Of a stretch of DNA of 64,000 nucleotides, positions 22,573 through 34,224 are shown one piece after another; position 1 is the first letter of the stretch, and the number at the start of each line of letters is the position of its first letter. Under the pieces are notes generated by a model. The model did no database searches. It was not told the DNA's origin and saw only the letters and a list, made by a program, of their open reading frames with translations. This DNA is from Coffea arabica (taxonomy: Eukaryota; Streptophyta; Magnoliopsida; Gentianales; Rubiaceae): contig NC_092323.1 in assembly GCF_036785885.1 (NCBI RefSeq), positions 5,124,501 to 5,188,500 of the forward strand, written 5' to 3'. The position numbers were made by a program, and so were the translations under genes.

Positions 22573-25500
22573 ATGCAATCCAGTTTATGTGCAACTTCTA
22601 TCAACTCTACTCATTGCCACCATTCGTGGGCTTCTTCTCCCAATGCCAAAATTTCCTTAATCGAACCGGCCAAAACAGTTAAACCCATAACCCTCGTTAA
22701 ACCCTTAAGAGTTGTAAGCTCCCTGAAATCCTCGTTCAACTTTCACAAGGACTTTGACTTTGAAAAAGAAGACCACCAAAACCACAAAAATCAACAAGAA
22801 CAAGAACAACCCACAAATTCTTATCACCTTCCCATTGTTATTCGAAGTTCCGGCAGTGCTTCAAGGTACTTCTGGGATGGTAACGGACTGAAATTGGTAT
22901 CTATTCACGAGAATTCTTTTTCTTTATGGGACTTTTGTCTTGATTTTGATGATGCGGTTCGGAGGCTGGTTAGAATCTGCAATTCTGCTTTGAGAAACTT
23001 CTTCCTCCCAAGGGAAGTGAGTGGAAATTATCTGGAATATGTTAAATGGAAGTTGTTGCACAGAGTTTTCAGCTCAGCTCTTCAGGTTCTTGCTACCCAG
23101 GTAATGTTTTTGAGAGTATTTTCATCAGCTTAATTTTGTCGGTCCATGGACCAGACTTGCATGGTTTCTTGTTGCAGTATCCTGGATTAAACGTTAAAAA
23201 GCTACTTAATTTGCGTTGCAAATGTAAAGGAAGCTAATAGGCCAAACTTCAAGGCGTGTGTAGGCAATGTTCAGGGCAATTGGAATAGGCTACAAAAGGT
23301 CGCTTCCCTCGGCCGCCGCTTTGAATTGGGTGTTGAAGGATGGGCTTGGACGGCTGAGCAGGTGTATCTACACTGCTAGCCTAGCATCTGCTTTTGATAC
23401 CAACCTTAAGGTATAGACTTTATTTAAGAAGAATATTGGTGCAGCATTTTGCGTATTTAGGAATGTGAGGTGAAGTTTATGATATCGTTTTCACTTTTCT
23501 CTTCCCAAATGAAGAGAGTCAGGTTCTCAACGTCTGTTCTCTTCAGTTTGAGCATTGGAGTTGAGCTGCTGACTCCGCTTTTTCCCAGCTACTTCTTGCT
23601 GCTTGCTTCGGTTGCCAATATTGCAAAGCAAATAAGCCTAGCATGCTACTTGGCCACTGGTGTAAGTTTCTGTATGACGTTAGCTTACTAGTTTTTCGTG
23701 TTTTCGGCTTTTGTACAACTACTTATTCTTCATTGAATTAATTCCTTTCCCTCATGATAAGACTTCAAATTTGCAAAATATAATATCTGGCATGTAATTA
23801 ACACCACAATAATGGTGCATTTCATTGTCATGAGCCAATTGAAACTACAAGTGCCATAGAGCTTCATCTCTCTCACGTCTTCAGGCTGGATAAAGGGGAT
23901 CTAGGTGACACATGGTTTTCTAATATATGATTATTTCACTTGCGTTTCGTGTAGTTTTCCCCTATAGCATACTTCACAAGTTAACTTTTTTAAAGTCACA
24001 GATGGAATACCATGTGCTTTTCTTATATTTATTTTAAGAATATATTTGATACCATATCTTCACTATTGCCCCATTGTTACCAGACAGCTGTGCATAGAAG
24101 CTTTGCAGTTGCCGATAACCTTGGTGAAGTTTCTGCGAAGGCACAGGTTAACTATAAGTTTTGCAGCTTGTTAGTTGTTTATTCTTCATGGTCTTTTATG
24201 TCATGACATCTGATTTTTTATTGGTTTGCAGATTCAAACAGTTTGTTTTGATAACCTTGGTCTTGTGCTAGCAGTGCTCTTAAATATCATGCTTAGAAAT
24301 AACCAAAGGTTTGAACTTTCATTTTTGCTGTTATTATTAGATTATATCTGTGCATGATCCTCAAAGCAGGGGTTACAATCATTTCATGTACTCGACAGAC
24401 TAATTTGCTGTAAGAGTTAGTGAGATGTGTGTACTTGAGATTAGACCCTTTTAACTGCATATCAGGTTCTGATAGAAATGAAAATGTACGAAAATAAAGA
24501 TCAGTTTAGATTACTTTGGTAGATTGTGGCTTTTCCTTTATGATGCTTAGTTATATTGTAATTAATAGTTGAAGATGTGTACTGAAGTGATTTGAGACTT
24601 GCTATATGCCTTTCTTTGCAATTATGTGAAAGATTGCAGGCAGCTCTACCATTTGTGGTATACCCAATCTTCTCGGCAATTGATCTTTTTGGAATTTATC
24701 AAGGGCTGAAGCATGTGCATCTGCAAACACTGACCAAGGTTGGTATTTTTCCTGCTTCCAGTGTGTCCAGCTCCTCAGTTTCGCATTAAATTTTTTGAAA
24801 ATCAAGCCTACAGGTAATTATATGTGTCTATTTATGCTCCTCTTGCTTCAAATTCGACCAATTAAACAATATATATCTTTTTCCTTTCTTTCCCATTGAC
24901 AATTGTAGTTTTCAAGCCAGCACTCACAAAAATGGTCCTTACCTAGTACTGATATAGCCTAGCCTGCTATCTAAATGCAAGAATCATTCCCACTGAATCC
25001 AACTTAGGAAGTGTTATTGTGGTCATTTTGCAAAACTAGTTTGATTCGCACTTGATGCTGCAAGTTTGCTGATTGCCTATTTATTTGAATCTGATTCCGT
25101 TCTAAAGCTACTTTTTGCTGCCTATATTTCCTGTCCTATTGACCAATTAAAGGTATGATGAGATCTCCTCTTGTATACTTGTTTGAAATGCAGATTCATC
25201 TTTTCATTATAGACTCTATTCCCTCTGTTCTCGTACCTTTTTAACGAGGAAGAAGATTCAGAGTCTATTTAATTGTGGTGTTGAATGAGTTTCTTATTTT
25301 CTAATTTACTCGTCCAGGATAGGCTTGAGATTATTATTAATGCATGGATTCATCAAAAATACATTCCATCACCTGCTGACATAAGTAGAGAGGAAGGTAT
25401 CAATTGCTCGTGGAGAAAAGGTGAGGCCCCCAGTTTGCATTTTTCCATATTGAAGCTTCAATGTCATGAATTCTTAGATAGTTTTTCATTAGGCAGGGAA

Positions 25501-26234
25501 CTTTGGCCAATTAGAATTGGTTGCTTAAATGTGAGAGGTCAACTACCTCAGCTAGCAATGCTGACAATGCAAGCTTTGAAGGACGAGGATTTCTATTTCA
25601 TATGCATGGAGAGATTCAGCAAAGGATTGTCGAGAATTGATCGAGTATGCCCCAGTGTGAAACCATAATTGGGATTTTTTGTGTTTAATGACTTTTGCTT
25701 TTTCCTGACTCTTTGTTGTACTTTATTGTTGGAAAAAAATTTACAGCATGGGATTGTTCTTTCTATACGGGAAGGAGCATGCTATTCAGATGTTATGACA
25801 GGTTTACTGCAGGTAAGCAGGAATCTCGCTCTCCATAATATTTCTTGTAATGTGGCTAGAATGGTTCCTTCGGCAGGCTCGACTTATGCTTCTTCCTTAA
25901 AATTTCTGTGTTTTACTTAAATTTAGAATTTGAGGATATGACTACTGGATTAAGTTGTATCATTCCAGACACTAGTAAAGTTAAAGAAATCTTCTTCTCT
26001 GTGTAGGCATGTTACATCCGCAAACATCTTGTAAGTGGCAGGAACAGTGTTGAATCCTCTGAGTGCCCCTATCCACATTCTCAAGAATGGTTCAAATTGA
26101 TCGACGACAGCAAGAAGTTAGCGAAATTGAATGTGAACATTTTGAATGAAGAGATGTTGGCTGTGGGGTGGGCTTGTAAGAACATTCTATTGACTGCGCA
26201 GGAGCAAGCTCGATATAGTTTTGTGGCTGACTGA
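22573..26234 (+). CDS. RUS4: ROOT UVB SENSITIVE family protein (RUS4-like, DUF647)
   Basis: RUS proteins share the DUF647 domain; Arabidopsis RUS4 is linked to anther and stamen development. Nine exons join in phase: 22573-23100, 23264-23410, 23515-23661, 24084-24146, 24232-24308, 24633-24738, 25318-25644, 25747-25812 and 26007-26234, giving about 562 residues. The first 60 residues are Ser-rich and poor in acids, as in plastid transit peptides. The RUS domain (about 165-365) contains AMFRAIGIGYKRSLPSAAAL, VRFSTSVLFSLSIGVELLTP, HRSFAVADNLGEVSAKAQIQ and IDLFGIYQGLKHVHLQTL, with several hydrophobic segments that could be membrane-embedded. The start is the only upstream ATG giving a full N-terminus. 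Adjacent XLG1 supports RUS4 over other RUS members, since the pair is adjacent in Arabidopsis. Confidence 0.9.
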
Positions 26235-27091
26235 AGAGATTAAGCATCCACAGAAACCCATTCTCCTGCTTCAAATTGTTTTTCAGAAAGCCAAGGTAGG
26301 GGGGCAGGATGGTGACAAGGGAGGATGGTGACAAGGGAGAAGTCCAACTCGAAACAGAATCAGAAGATAAAAAAGCCACAAGGACAACCAATTTACCAGA
26401 AGAGAAGAAAAGCATTTAATCCAGTAACCGGAAGAAAAGGAAGTCAGTTTAATTTCCATGCTAGAGGACGGCTTCGTGTGGCAATATTCTTTTGGACAGA
26501 TAGGAACTTAAAAGCAGAATTTGTAGTTGTTGAGGGCAGTTTAGAAGCAAAATGCGGAATTAAAAGGTCCACTTTCAGAGGGCGAACTTTAGCATCCTGT
26601 CACTTTGTCAACCTCGTGTAGATTTTTGCCAGGTTGTGTCATGCTTCAATTTCAGAAAAGTTACTGCTATTATTCCATTGATATGTGAATGAGACGAAAC
26701 TGGGTAATTTAGGTAAACCGTGTAATGGTAAAGCCTCCACTCAACACATAATTTCCAGGAGGAGCAAAAAGGATAACAGAAAGAGAAGAACACCACAGCA
26801 GCTTTTAAGCAAACTAATCATCAAAAAGACAAAAGCCATGCTAAGTTCAGGAGCCAGAAATGTTGCAATCTGATACCAGAACAATACTCGGTCTTTCATT
26901 CAATAATCCTACAAACTATTACCAAAAGGCATATCGGATGATGCCATGCATGCGAGCAAAACTAAAGTACTTCAAAAAAAATGCCAAGAGCAAACTAACA
27001 TCATACAAAAGACTTCGCAAGTCAACCGCTAAAGCTCCGTATAAACATGGCAGGATCAGGATGCAGTGGACATAACTTTGCTGAACGTTCT
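26235..27091. other. Convergent 3' region between RUS4-like and B3 gene A
   Basis: Contains the RUS4 3' UTR and the downstream end of the first B3 gene. A perfect 16-bp tandem duplication, AGGATGGTGACAAGGG, occupies 26306-26337. No gene is seen. Confidence 0.6.
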
Positions 27092-28399
27092 TCAACATCT
27101 TCTGTATACAGTAACGTTGAAGATTTTAGCTCCCATGACCAGTTCGAAGACACAAACATCACCAGTTACTAAGTTGTTTTCGACCACGAACTCCTTCCAA
27201 CCACGATAAATTTTGGCATTCCGCGAATGAAAGGTACACCTCACAGACCATTTCTTTTTCCCCTCCGAGAGACGAAGCTCCCAATCCATGTGAGAATGTG
27301 TAGTAGTAAGGTAGTCCCTGACGAAGGTCAATGGGATATTCTGCAAAGAAAAAAAAAAGAGAGATAATGATCTGTTACACATCGTCAGAGAAGAAAATCA
27401 ACCAGGAATAGTAACATAAATAAGTTGAAAAGGTGAATACTAGTAGTACTACGATTAGCTTACCACCGTGAATGAACGGGAAACATAACTTGGCTGCATG
27501 AAAACAATAAAGAATGGGCATTTCGATTTGAAAGCTTTTGCTCTTTGATAAGCTATAGAAGTACTTTTCTTTAACGCAGAGCGGCCTCTGGCTGTAAAAA
27601 ATTGAAAGATATATTCACCCGAATCAGAAAAATGTACTGTGTTAATTAACAAAACAAAAAGTATTTAATTGATCGAGGGAAAAACTTCTAGCTACTCACC
27701 TTTTATCCTCCCTCCAAATTGAAGACCATGCACAAATCCATCATCCCTTCCAATCTGATGGGTGTTTTCTGACTTTCTTCCCCACTTTTTACCCTTGCAT
27801 GGTGCAGAAATCTCCTCCACAATTTCAATAGATTCATCAACATCATCATCATCCGAATAAATCTCTTCCAGCTTCCGCACCAGGCTTGTCCTCCTTGGCA
27901 GCTGGCCCTGACGATCATGCATACCGTGGTGGGCGGATTCCATTGGATACTCTATTTCCGAAGCTGCTGTATTAAAAATTACGACATGGAACCGGGAACT
28001 TCCATCATATCGGAAAACCAAGAAATGGAATCTTTCAATGGAATAGTATTCTGCAAATTCCAGCCAGCCTTTATGTAGCCAAGTTCCCTCGTCACCGTGA
28101 AGCAATTCTACAGGCCATGAAGCTCCAGTTGGAACCTTCAACCACACCATTTTCTTCAAATTATCCCCATATCTCCTCATAAACGCTGTTGGAATTTTCT
28201 GTGAGGATTAGCAAGAAGAAGAAGCTAGCATTAGAATTCAACAGTAACATACATGCAGGTGACTAGAATGAAAAACCATAATGTTACTAATAGTAGTACT
28301 TACCATGCCTCTGTTGATGGGGAAAAAGACAACTTTGAAAAAGTGCGGTGCATCGCTGATTACAAGATTGCGGCGTCTGGAATGGGTGGTGTTGGCCAT
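27092..28399 (-). CDS. B3 domain transcription factor A, two B3 domains (VRN1/REM type)
   Basis: Four minus-strand exons join in phase: 28304-28399, 27700-28198, 27464-27591 and 27092-27340, about 323 residues. REM-class B3 proteins are plant-specific nuclear DNA-binding factors; VRN1 is the best known. The first B3 domain (about 18-125) starts PHFFKVVFFPINRGM and continues IPTAFMRRYGDNLKKMVWLKVPTGASWPVEL and FLVFRYDGSSRFHVVIF. An acidic linker (SDDDDVDESIEIVEEI) is followed by a basic stretch. The second B3 domain (about 225-323) ends in GWKEFVVENNLVTGDVCVFEL. The start was chosen because MANTTHS sits just before the B3 domain and matches the layout of gene B. It is the rightmost (5'-to-3' last) member of a five-unit array and the closest relative of gene B. 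Confidence 0.85.
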
Positions 28400-29251
28400 C
28401 CCGCTGCTTCCTTGACAGTAAAGGAGCAATGTGATAGCAGAAGGTAGAAACAAATTAAAGGGCTTGGTAACTGCTACTCCTAAGAGCTCTTTCTCACACA
28501 ACAAAGGTGAATTGTGGGCTGACGGAGAAATCTAAGAGCAAGCATCGTACTACAATGCCAAATTGCCAAGGCGTAATATAATGCTAATAGTTGAACACTT
28601 TTCTGATTCCTCGGGGAAAGGAAACTCAGTGGGAAATGAACTGAAATGGCAATACGTATTGATTAGTCAAATTAATGGATGGGATTGATTTGTCTGTGCT
28701 AATAGACATACCGCCATGTGTTTACTATATGCCCCGGTTCTGTTCTATCGACTTTTACAAAATCAGAATCACGGAAATTGCTTTATACTTACTGAACAGG
28801 GATTTAAACAGTCTTACAAAATGTGAATTAGATCATGTTTCTTCGCGTACTTACCTTATTTTTCTGGATTAATTAACAGTTATTCATAACCCAAATCTTC
28901 TTTTTCCGTAAATTAAAAATAAGAAAAAGAACACTAGTCATTACTGTTATTAGTCTTATGACATACATAGTAAGGATAACAACTCGAATGTGAACATAGA
29001 TTTTTGTTTCTCAGGAAGGGTAAGTTACATATGCCTGCTGGAATAGCCAATGCAGGACCAAGTACACTCAGAAATCTAACAAGGGGGACAAAAAAAGGAA
29101 CCTTGACGAAACAAAAAGCTGAAATAAAGATAACTTGATCAATGAATATGAATACAATATGAATAAGTAGAAAGAGTGCCCTACCAAAACAAAAAAAAAA
29201 AACAAAGTAAAGTTAATTATCAGAATGATTAAATTAGTAACATTATAGGAT
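28400..29251. other. Spacer between B3 genes A and B
   Basis: Holds the probable promoter of gene A and AT-rich sequence. No intact reading frame of known family is seen. Any trace of gene B's lost last exon, expected here, is too decayed to recognise by eye. Confidence 0.5.
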
Positions 29252-29336
29252 GGCTGCAACAAAGGAATGAAGAAGGGATTCTTGGATGTGAAAGGTTTTG
29301 CTCTTTGTTAAGCAATAAAATTGTCTTTTAGCGATC
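29252..29336 (-). pseudogene. Remnant of the second B3 domain exon of gene B
   Basis: This aligns by eye with exon 3 of gene A (27464-27591) over about 85 bp, sharing GGCTGCA, a run around TTTTGCTCTTTG-TAAGC and GTGAAAGGTTTTGC versus TTGAAAGCTTTTGC. It contains a stop and indels, and no splice sites hold it to gene B. It shows that gene B descended from a two-domain gene. Confidence 0.65.
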
Positions 29337-29503
29337 ATATTATTTTGTTACTGGCGTTGGAAAGATGCTTCTGCTGACAAATAAATATTAACATCAATAT
29401 TGTGAATCAAACTCATTTTTGGTACTTATATATATATATATATATGATTCGAAAATTACAACTAAAGGGACTGATTAGAGAAATTTCTTTGCTTTATAAA
29501 AAC

Positions 29504-30226
29504 TTAAATACTCTCCTTTTTTGCGCGAATAGAACGCCTGTTCCCATCAACTTGAGGTGATTTTCTTCGGTTATGGGCATGGGATGATGATGCAGCGGCC
29601 GGAATCTCCTCCAAGATTTCAATAGAATCATCATCAGATTCAATTTCATCAAATATCTGCACTGGGTTCGTCCTCCTCCTAGGCAGCTGGTCCAAATCAT
29701 TAACATGGACACCCTGCTCCTTCCCGGCTTCGACGGGATATTCAATTTCTGAAGCAGTTGGATCGAATATTATGACATAGAACTGGGAGTTCCCTTCGTA
29801 TCTGAACACCAAGAAATAACTTCTGTCAATTGTATAGTATTCAGCAAATTCCCGCCACCCTTTCCGCAGCCAGGTTCCAACATCGGTCTGGAGCAATGCT
29901 ACTGGCCATGAAGCTCCCGTCGGAACCTTTAACCACACCACTTTCTTCAAACTCTCTCCGTGTTCTCTCATAAACGCGGTCGGAATTCTCTGAATGTTTA
30001 TATAATTAGGAAACAGAAAAATCACCATGTACAGAGCTTACAGTAGCGGAAGAGCATGACATGCTAATAACAGAGCTCAGTAGTATTACTAATTTAGATT
30101 ATTACTGCTACTTACTATGCCTTGGCCGACAGAAGAAAGCACAACTTTGAAGAAGTGTGGTGGGTTCTTGGCCGGATTATTGGTTGTCTGGTGTGATCTC
30201 TTTTTTCCTCTTTGACCGGTGGCCAT
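29504..30226 (-). CDS. B3 domain protein B, single B3 domain (shortened)
   Basis: Two minus-strand exons, 30116-30226 and 29504-29989, encode about 198 residues. The N-terminus is short and basic (GKKRSHQTT), then the B3 domain runs from HFFKVVLSSVGQGI through IPTAFMREHGESLKKVVWLKVPTGASWPVAL to FLVFRYEGNSQFYVIIF. An acidic linker (ESDDDSIEILEEI) follows and the protein ends in a basic tail (RRSIRAKKESI). It matches gene A closely to the end of the linker, where gene A splices to further exons; here the frame reads into a stop. The decayed second-domain exon is still visible at 29252-29336. Single-B3 REM proteins can be functional, so this may be an active shortened form; expression data would decide. 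Confidence 0.75.
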
Positions 30227-31149
30227 GGATGGCTTCTGATTACTTGGTGGAGGAAGGGGCAAAGGGGGACGGAATTGGAAGATGGATGGGAGGGAGATTA
30301 GCTGAGGAAGTAATCAAAGAGCAAGTAATGTAGTTATTGTTCTTGAAGTGTAGCTCCTGGCATCTCGAGCAGAGGAACTGACCAGCCAACGAATTTGAAT
30401 GGAAGCTAAATACAGCATCAGGGTGCAGCTAATAAGTAATTAGTAAAAAACAGAAATAGTTCGCTAACAAGAGGTTTTTAAAACTCCACGGTAAAGAGAT
30501 TAAATCCTCTTGTCTATATTTTAAAAAATTTAGATTTTTTTGAAAATAGGAGTGTCGTTGGACCGTGGTATTTAGTCTCCTCTGAAATGCTCCTTCGAAA
30601 TACCCTTAAACCTCTTTAGATTTCCCTCTTTTCAATATAGATTTCACTCTTTTCAATATAGAGTGGTGTAAATCTATTGTAATCAGTAATATATAAAATA
30701 TATATATATAAAAGTAATTAGTAAAGGCACAAGGTAAACAGTCGTACACTGGAAAAGCATTTACTGTCATTTTATAGTATAGTACGATTTAAGTGTAATT
30801 ACATTCATGACTTTCTTTTTTTTTTCAACTCCCTTAGTTCAAGAATCAAAATTGAATTGTCATATAATAGCTTTACGGGACTTTAGCCATAAGCTGTGCC
30901 ATTTATTAATTCAAGAAAAAAAAAAAAAAAAAAAAGGTTGCAGACTGACGTGTAACAATTGCATGAGTAGCCAATTCTATTGCCAGTGTACCACATGCAT
31001 CCAACAAAAAGAGAATTAGAGAACTGACAATATACATAGTTAGAAAGGAAGAGACCTGATTTGCCAAAAAAAAAAAAAAAAAAACTGGAATAGTTTCCAC
31101 AAACAACGGCACCCCATTTATCTTCATTCTTGAAGTCAACAGTCTGGCT
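30227..31149. other. Spacer with A- and T-rich tracts between B3 gene B and the B3 pseudogene
   Basis: Includes long A runs at 30915-30935 and 31065-31084, a TTTCACTCTTTTCAATATAGA duplication near 30628-30662 and the probable promoter of gene B. No gene is seen. Confidence 0.55.
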
Positions 31150-31852
31150 GGCTTTTTCATGTGAAGTCGTTATCCTTGAAGATTTTGATATTGGCTATCA
31201 GTTTTAGGAATCAACTTGAACGCATCCCCTAATTGTTCTTTGTGCGGAATTCAGTCCATCCGGATCCGCAAATGTCGACCCTCCCAACATTTCTGGCTGA
31301 ACTTGAGTCCGACGGTGGTTGACCACCCACGCAGACACCGCACCATCACTTCCTTCCTGGCTATTACGCCCAGCCTCCTCCGCAAATGCATTTGGAACAG
31401 TCCAGTATTAACACAAAGACGGGATCTCTTACTCCGCCGTTTGGGGCCAGGGCTTGTGGTTTGTTGCCGAACTTAAATCCTTCTCGCACCCACTGATGCC
31501 ACCATATGTTGCAACTCTACATGAAGATGGAATTTACGGGGAAGCACAAGCCAGAACACCAGAAAATCATCCTTTTTCAGCTCGAGATCCTTCACAAATT
31601 TTGGCCAGCCAGCCATCCGTAAAGCAGTAGCTATCATCAACATGCTCTATCTTTACAGACCATCATGTTTCTCCATATTTGGTCTCTATCACTAGCAGGG
31701 CACGCTCGGGCAGAATTTGTTCAAACGTATTCGCAAATACTGAACGTATACGCTGCAAGAAGACATATAACACAGCATGATGGATTTACGAGTATGGATT
31801 TGAAGTCGTGGACCAGGACCCTGAAGAACGAGGGTAAACCCATATTTGCCAT
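31150..31852 (-). pseudogene. B3 domain gene, decayed copy
   Basis: An exon-1-like stretch at 31789-31852 reads MANMGLPSFFRVLVHDFKSIL and ends at a GT donor. Next, from about 31765 down to 31510, a B3 first-domain exon starts RIRSVFANTFEQILPERALL and then breaks by a stop and frameshift near the SVKI segment. From 31470 to 31150 a decayed last exon resembles gene D exon 4, sharing GGTGGTCAACCA and the GGxTGxxCTGAATTCCG block. The order and orientation are those of gene D (38655-40201), its closest relative here, so this looks like a dead duplicate of D. At least two reading-frame breaks are present. Confidence 0.8.
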
Positions 31853-32851
31853 CTTGAGTGTGGGTTTGTACTACTATCTACTATCTCTCGTCCGGTAAAT
31901 TCTCTTTCTTCGCGAAAACGTCAAATACTTGCTTATAAGGATAACCATCGAGATTATGATGGGAGTGCATAACCCAATTGACTTTTTTCTCAGACTTCTG
32001 ACGGATGCCACCAAATTGTCAATTAGTACTTCATTTGCTTCCCACATGGGCCTAGGCCCTAGTAGCATGACATTTCATTTTTGACTATGGACTGCCCGGT
32101 GCTGTCTATGGAACATTTGGTTGATCATGCTACGGACTGCCTAGTGCCGTGTAATACATAAAGGCGGGTAAACGCCTACTTTGGTATTATTTGTATTCCT
32201 CTTTTTTCGTGAAACTTTAAAGGCATCAAAAGTTAATTTTAATTTTTTGTGTGATGTCATGTGTCATACATTATAGTTAATGATTATTAATTAGTCACAA
32301 AATTCATCTTGTGATTTTTTTTTTTAAGAATAAAATGAGAAATCGGAATGGAAAGAAAAGAAAGCAAAAGAATCAAAATGTTAAAAAATGATTTTTGGAG
32401 AAGTGATTTAAATATTTTGTAATCATTTAAAGAGAAGATTAGATCTTTGATTTTTGCAATTTTTATTTTTTAATTTCAATCACTAAGACGGAGTTTCTTG
32501 TGAAAAAATAGGAGGAATTAAAGAAAGAAGTAAGAGATAGAGAAAACAAAGGAGGAAAAAAGAAAAAAGACAAAAAACAAAAGATAGGAAAAATAAGAAT
32601 AGGATAATATAGAGGTAATTTTGTCCAATAGGAAATAAAATGAGACAAAAAAATGTTAGGAGGTAAAATGATAAATGGGATATGCTTGAATGGAATTTTA
32701 ATAATTATTAACTCGATTGGGAAAAAAAATCCAAACTGTTCTCCAAGCTTGTTTGGGTTGTGTATCAAGATTTTGAGGAAATATCTAGGTGAAATATAAA
32801 AAGATAACTTCGGAATATGTTTATAGAAGGTTTTCAAAATGCTCATATATA

Positions 32852-33175
32852 CTCCCTCCCTTTTTTTATAACTGACGTTTAAGATTTTGCACACCAATTA
32901 AGAAAAGTTTTTCATTGTTTAAATCTATACACTACTTTCCTTTTGTACCCTTATTAATTGTCTAATTCACCCATGTTTTCTCTCACTAGAGTATTAAATG
33001 GTGCTGTTTTACTAGGCCAAAAGCAATGCAAACTAACTCCCACCAATTATGAAAAGAGAGATAAAAGGGTAAAATTGTGAAAAAATAATTAATGCTGCAT
33101 GGGGATAATAAAACGACAGATAAAAGTACTTAAGAGCAAATTTCTTAAACGTCAGTTATAAAAAAAGGGAGGGAG
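32852..33175. mobile_element. Stowaway-like MITE (Tc1/Mariner)
   Basis: 324 bp flanked by TA on both sides (32850-32851 and 33176-33177). The terminal inverted repeats read CTCCCTCCCTTTTTTTATAACTGACG... on the left and nearly the same, with one fewer T, on the inverted right, about 30 bp in all. CTCCCTCC ends plus TA duplication are diagnostic of Stowaway elements. No transposase inside. Confidence 0.88.
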
Positions 33176-33231
33176 TACATGTAATTGTAACACATGTAGA
33201 AAAGGTTGTCAGATTTGGCACCCGTGGAATG

Positions 33232-33474
33232 GACAAGGGGCACCTGCAACCGTCCCGACGGTTTTGCCCATTTTTAACTGCGCGTAATTTTTTTTGTACA
33301 TCGGGTAACTATTTTTACACATCGTGTAATTTTAGAGCAAATTTTTGTGAATCTCACACATGACATGAAAATCAAGTTACAACTTGTGATCTCAATCGCA
33401 TAAATTTTTAAGGCTAGATCATGACCATTAACCGTTCAGAGACGGTCATACTGATGACCGTCCTGTCCCATTTC
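33232..33474. mobile_element. Unclassified 243-bp insertion with 11-bp target duplication
   Basis: CCCGTGGAATG occurs directly at 33221-33231 and again at 33475-33485. The sequence between begins GACAAGGGGCACCTGCAACCGTC and ends GACCGTCCTGTCCCATTTC, so the ends share weakly inverted GACAxG and ACCGTC motifs. Internally it repeats the pattern ACATCGxGTAA. Size and duplication suggest a MULE-derived MITE with degenerate ends; a SINE is less likely because there is no A-tail. Confidence 0.6.
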
Positions 33475-33904
33475 CCCGTGGAATGATTTGGCTTTATTGG
33501 CTGCGTGGCTTGTGGCTAGACTTAGAATCAGGCCCCTCGAAAAGTATTTTCGACTTTCGAGTGCGGCCGAGATGCACGCAAGCACATAGCTGATAGCTCT
33601 AGACGCCAGAACTGCTGAACCGCAACTTGTACTAAAGGCCTGTATACAGGTCAGGCTTGCTTTTCTGCTGGACAACATCAGGTAAAACCGCACCAGATTT
33701 GTACATGCGTAGGACCAGGTTTGCTTTGTCAATTATCAACTTTTATTCGTACTTTTACTCTAACCTATCTAACCTATTTTAGAGAATGCTCAATTGGACC
33801 AAAAGGAGTCAGAAAGTATCCCAACTCTAGATCAAAAGATTCTAATCTAAATCAAAGGGGAATATAAAAATGAGTAGCCACCTTTAGATCGAAGGAGTGT
33901 TTTA

Positions 33905-34065
33905 CTAGGTTTTGTTTGGATTATAAATTATTTGAGATATTTTTATTGTAGCATTTTTTGTGATGTGATGTATGTGAGATAAAAAGATAATTAAGAAGAT
34001 AAAAAGATAATTGAGAAGATAAAAAGATGTGTTAGAAATTGTAATGATGATATAAACAAATAAAT
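33905..34065. repeat. Tourist-like segment with 20-bp tandem units
   Basis: It begins TTTTGTTTGGATTATAAATT, the Tourist-like end, and contains three tandem copies of an AGATAAAAAGATAATT-AGA unit (about 33977-34036), the last diverged. No clear right end was found. Confidence 0.5.
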
Positions 34066-34083
34066 TTTGACATGCTTTTCGTG

Positions 34084-34224
34084 ATGGGGAATGCTCAGGA
34101 CTTTATCCACAAAGCCACCCATGGCTGGCCGAAACACATTGATAACGACGTTTGGGATGTGGCCATGGAAAGACAGGACAAGAAGCTCATGGAGATGCTA
34201 TCCTCTTCTTCTACTCCTAATTAA
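34084..34224 (+). other. Short open frame, 46 codons, unrecognised
   Basis: ATG to TAA encodes a polar, low-repeat peptide with DFIHKATHGWPKHIDNDVW and DVAMERQDKKLMEML. The composition looks more like real coding sequence than the surroundings, so it may be the end of a decayed gene. I do not recognise the family and cannot assign a function. Confidence 0.2.

Noticed and set aside
26325-26621. 98-codon plus-strand frame after the RUS4 stop
   Set aside because: It lies in the RUS4 3' UTR, begins in a 16-bp tandem duplication and has no family similarity.
33436-33732. 98-codon minus-strand frame beside the 243-bp insertion
   Set aside because: It crosses the proposed insertion boundary and has no recognisable domain.
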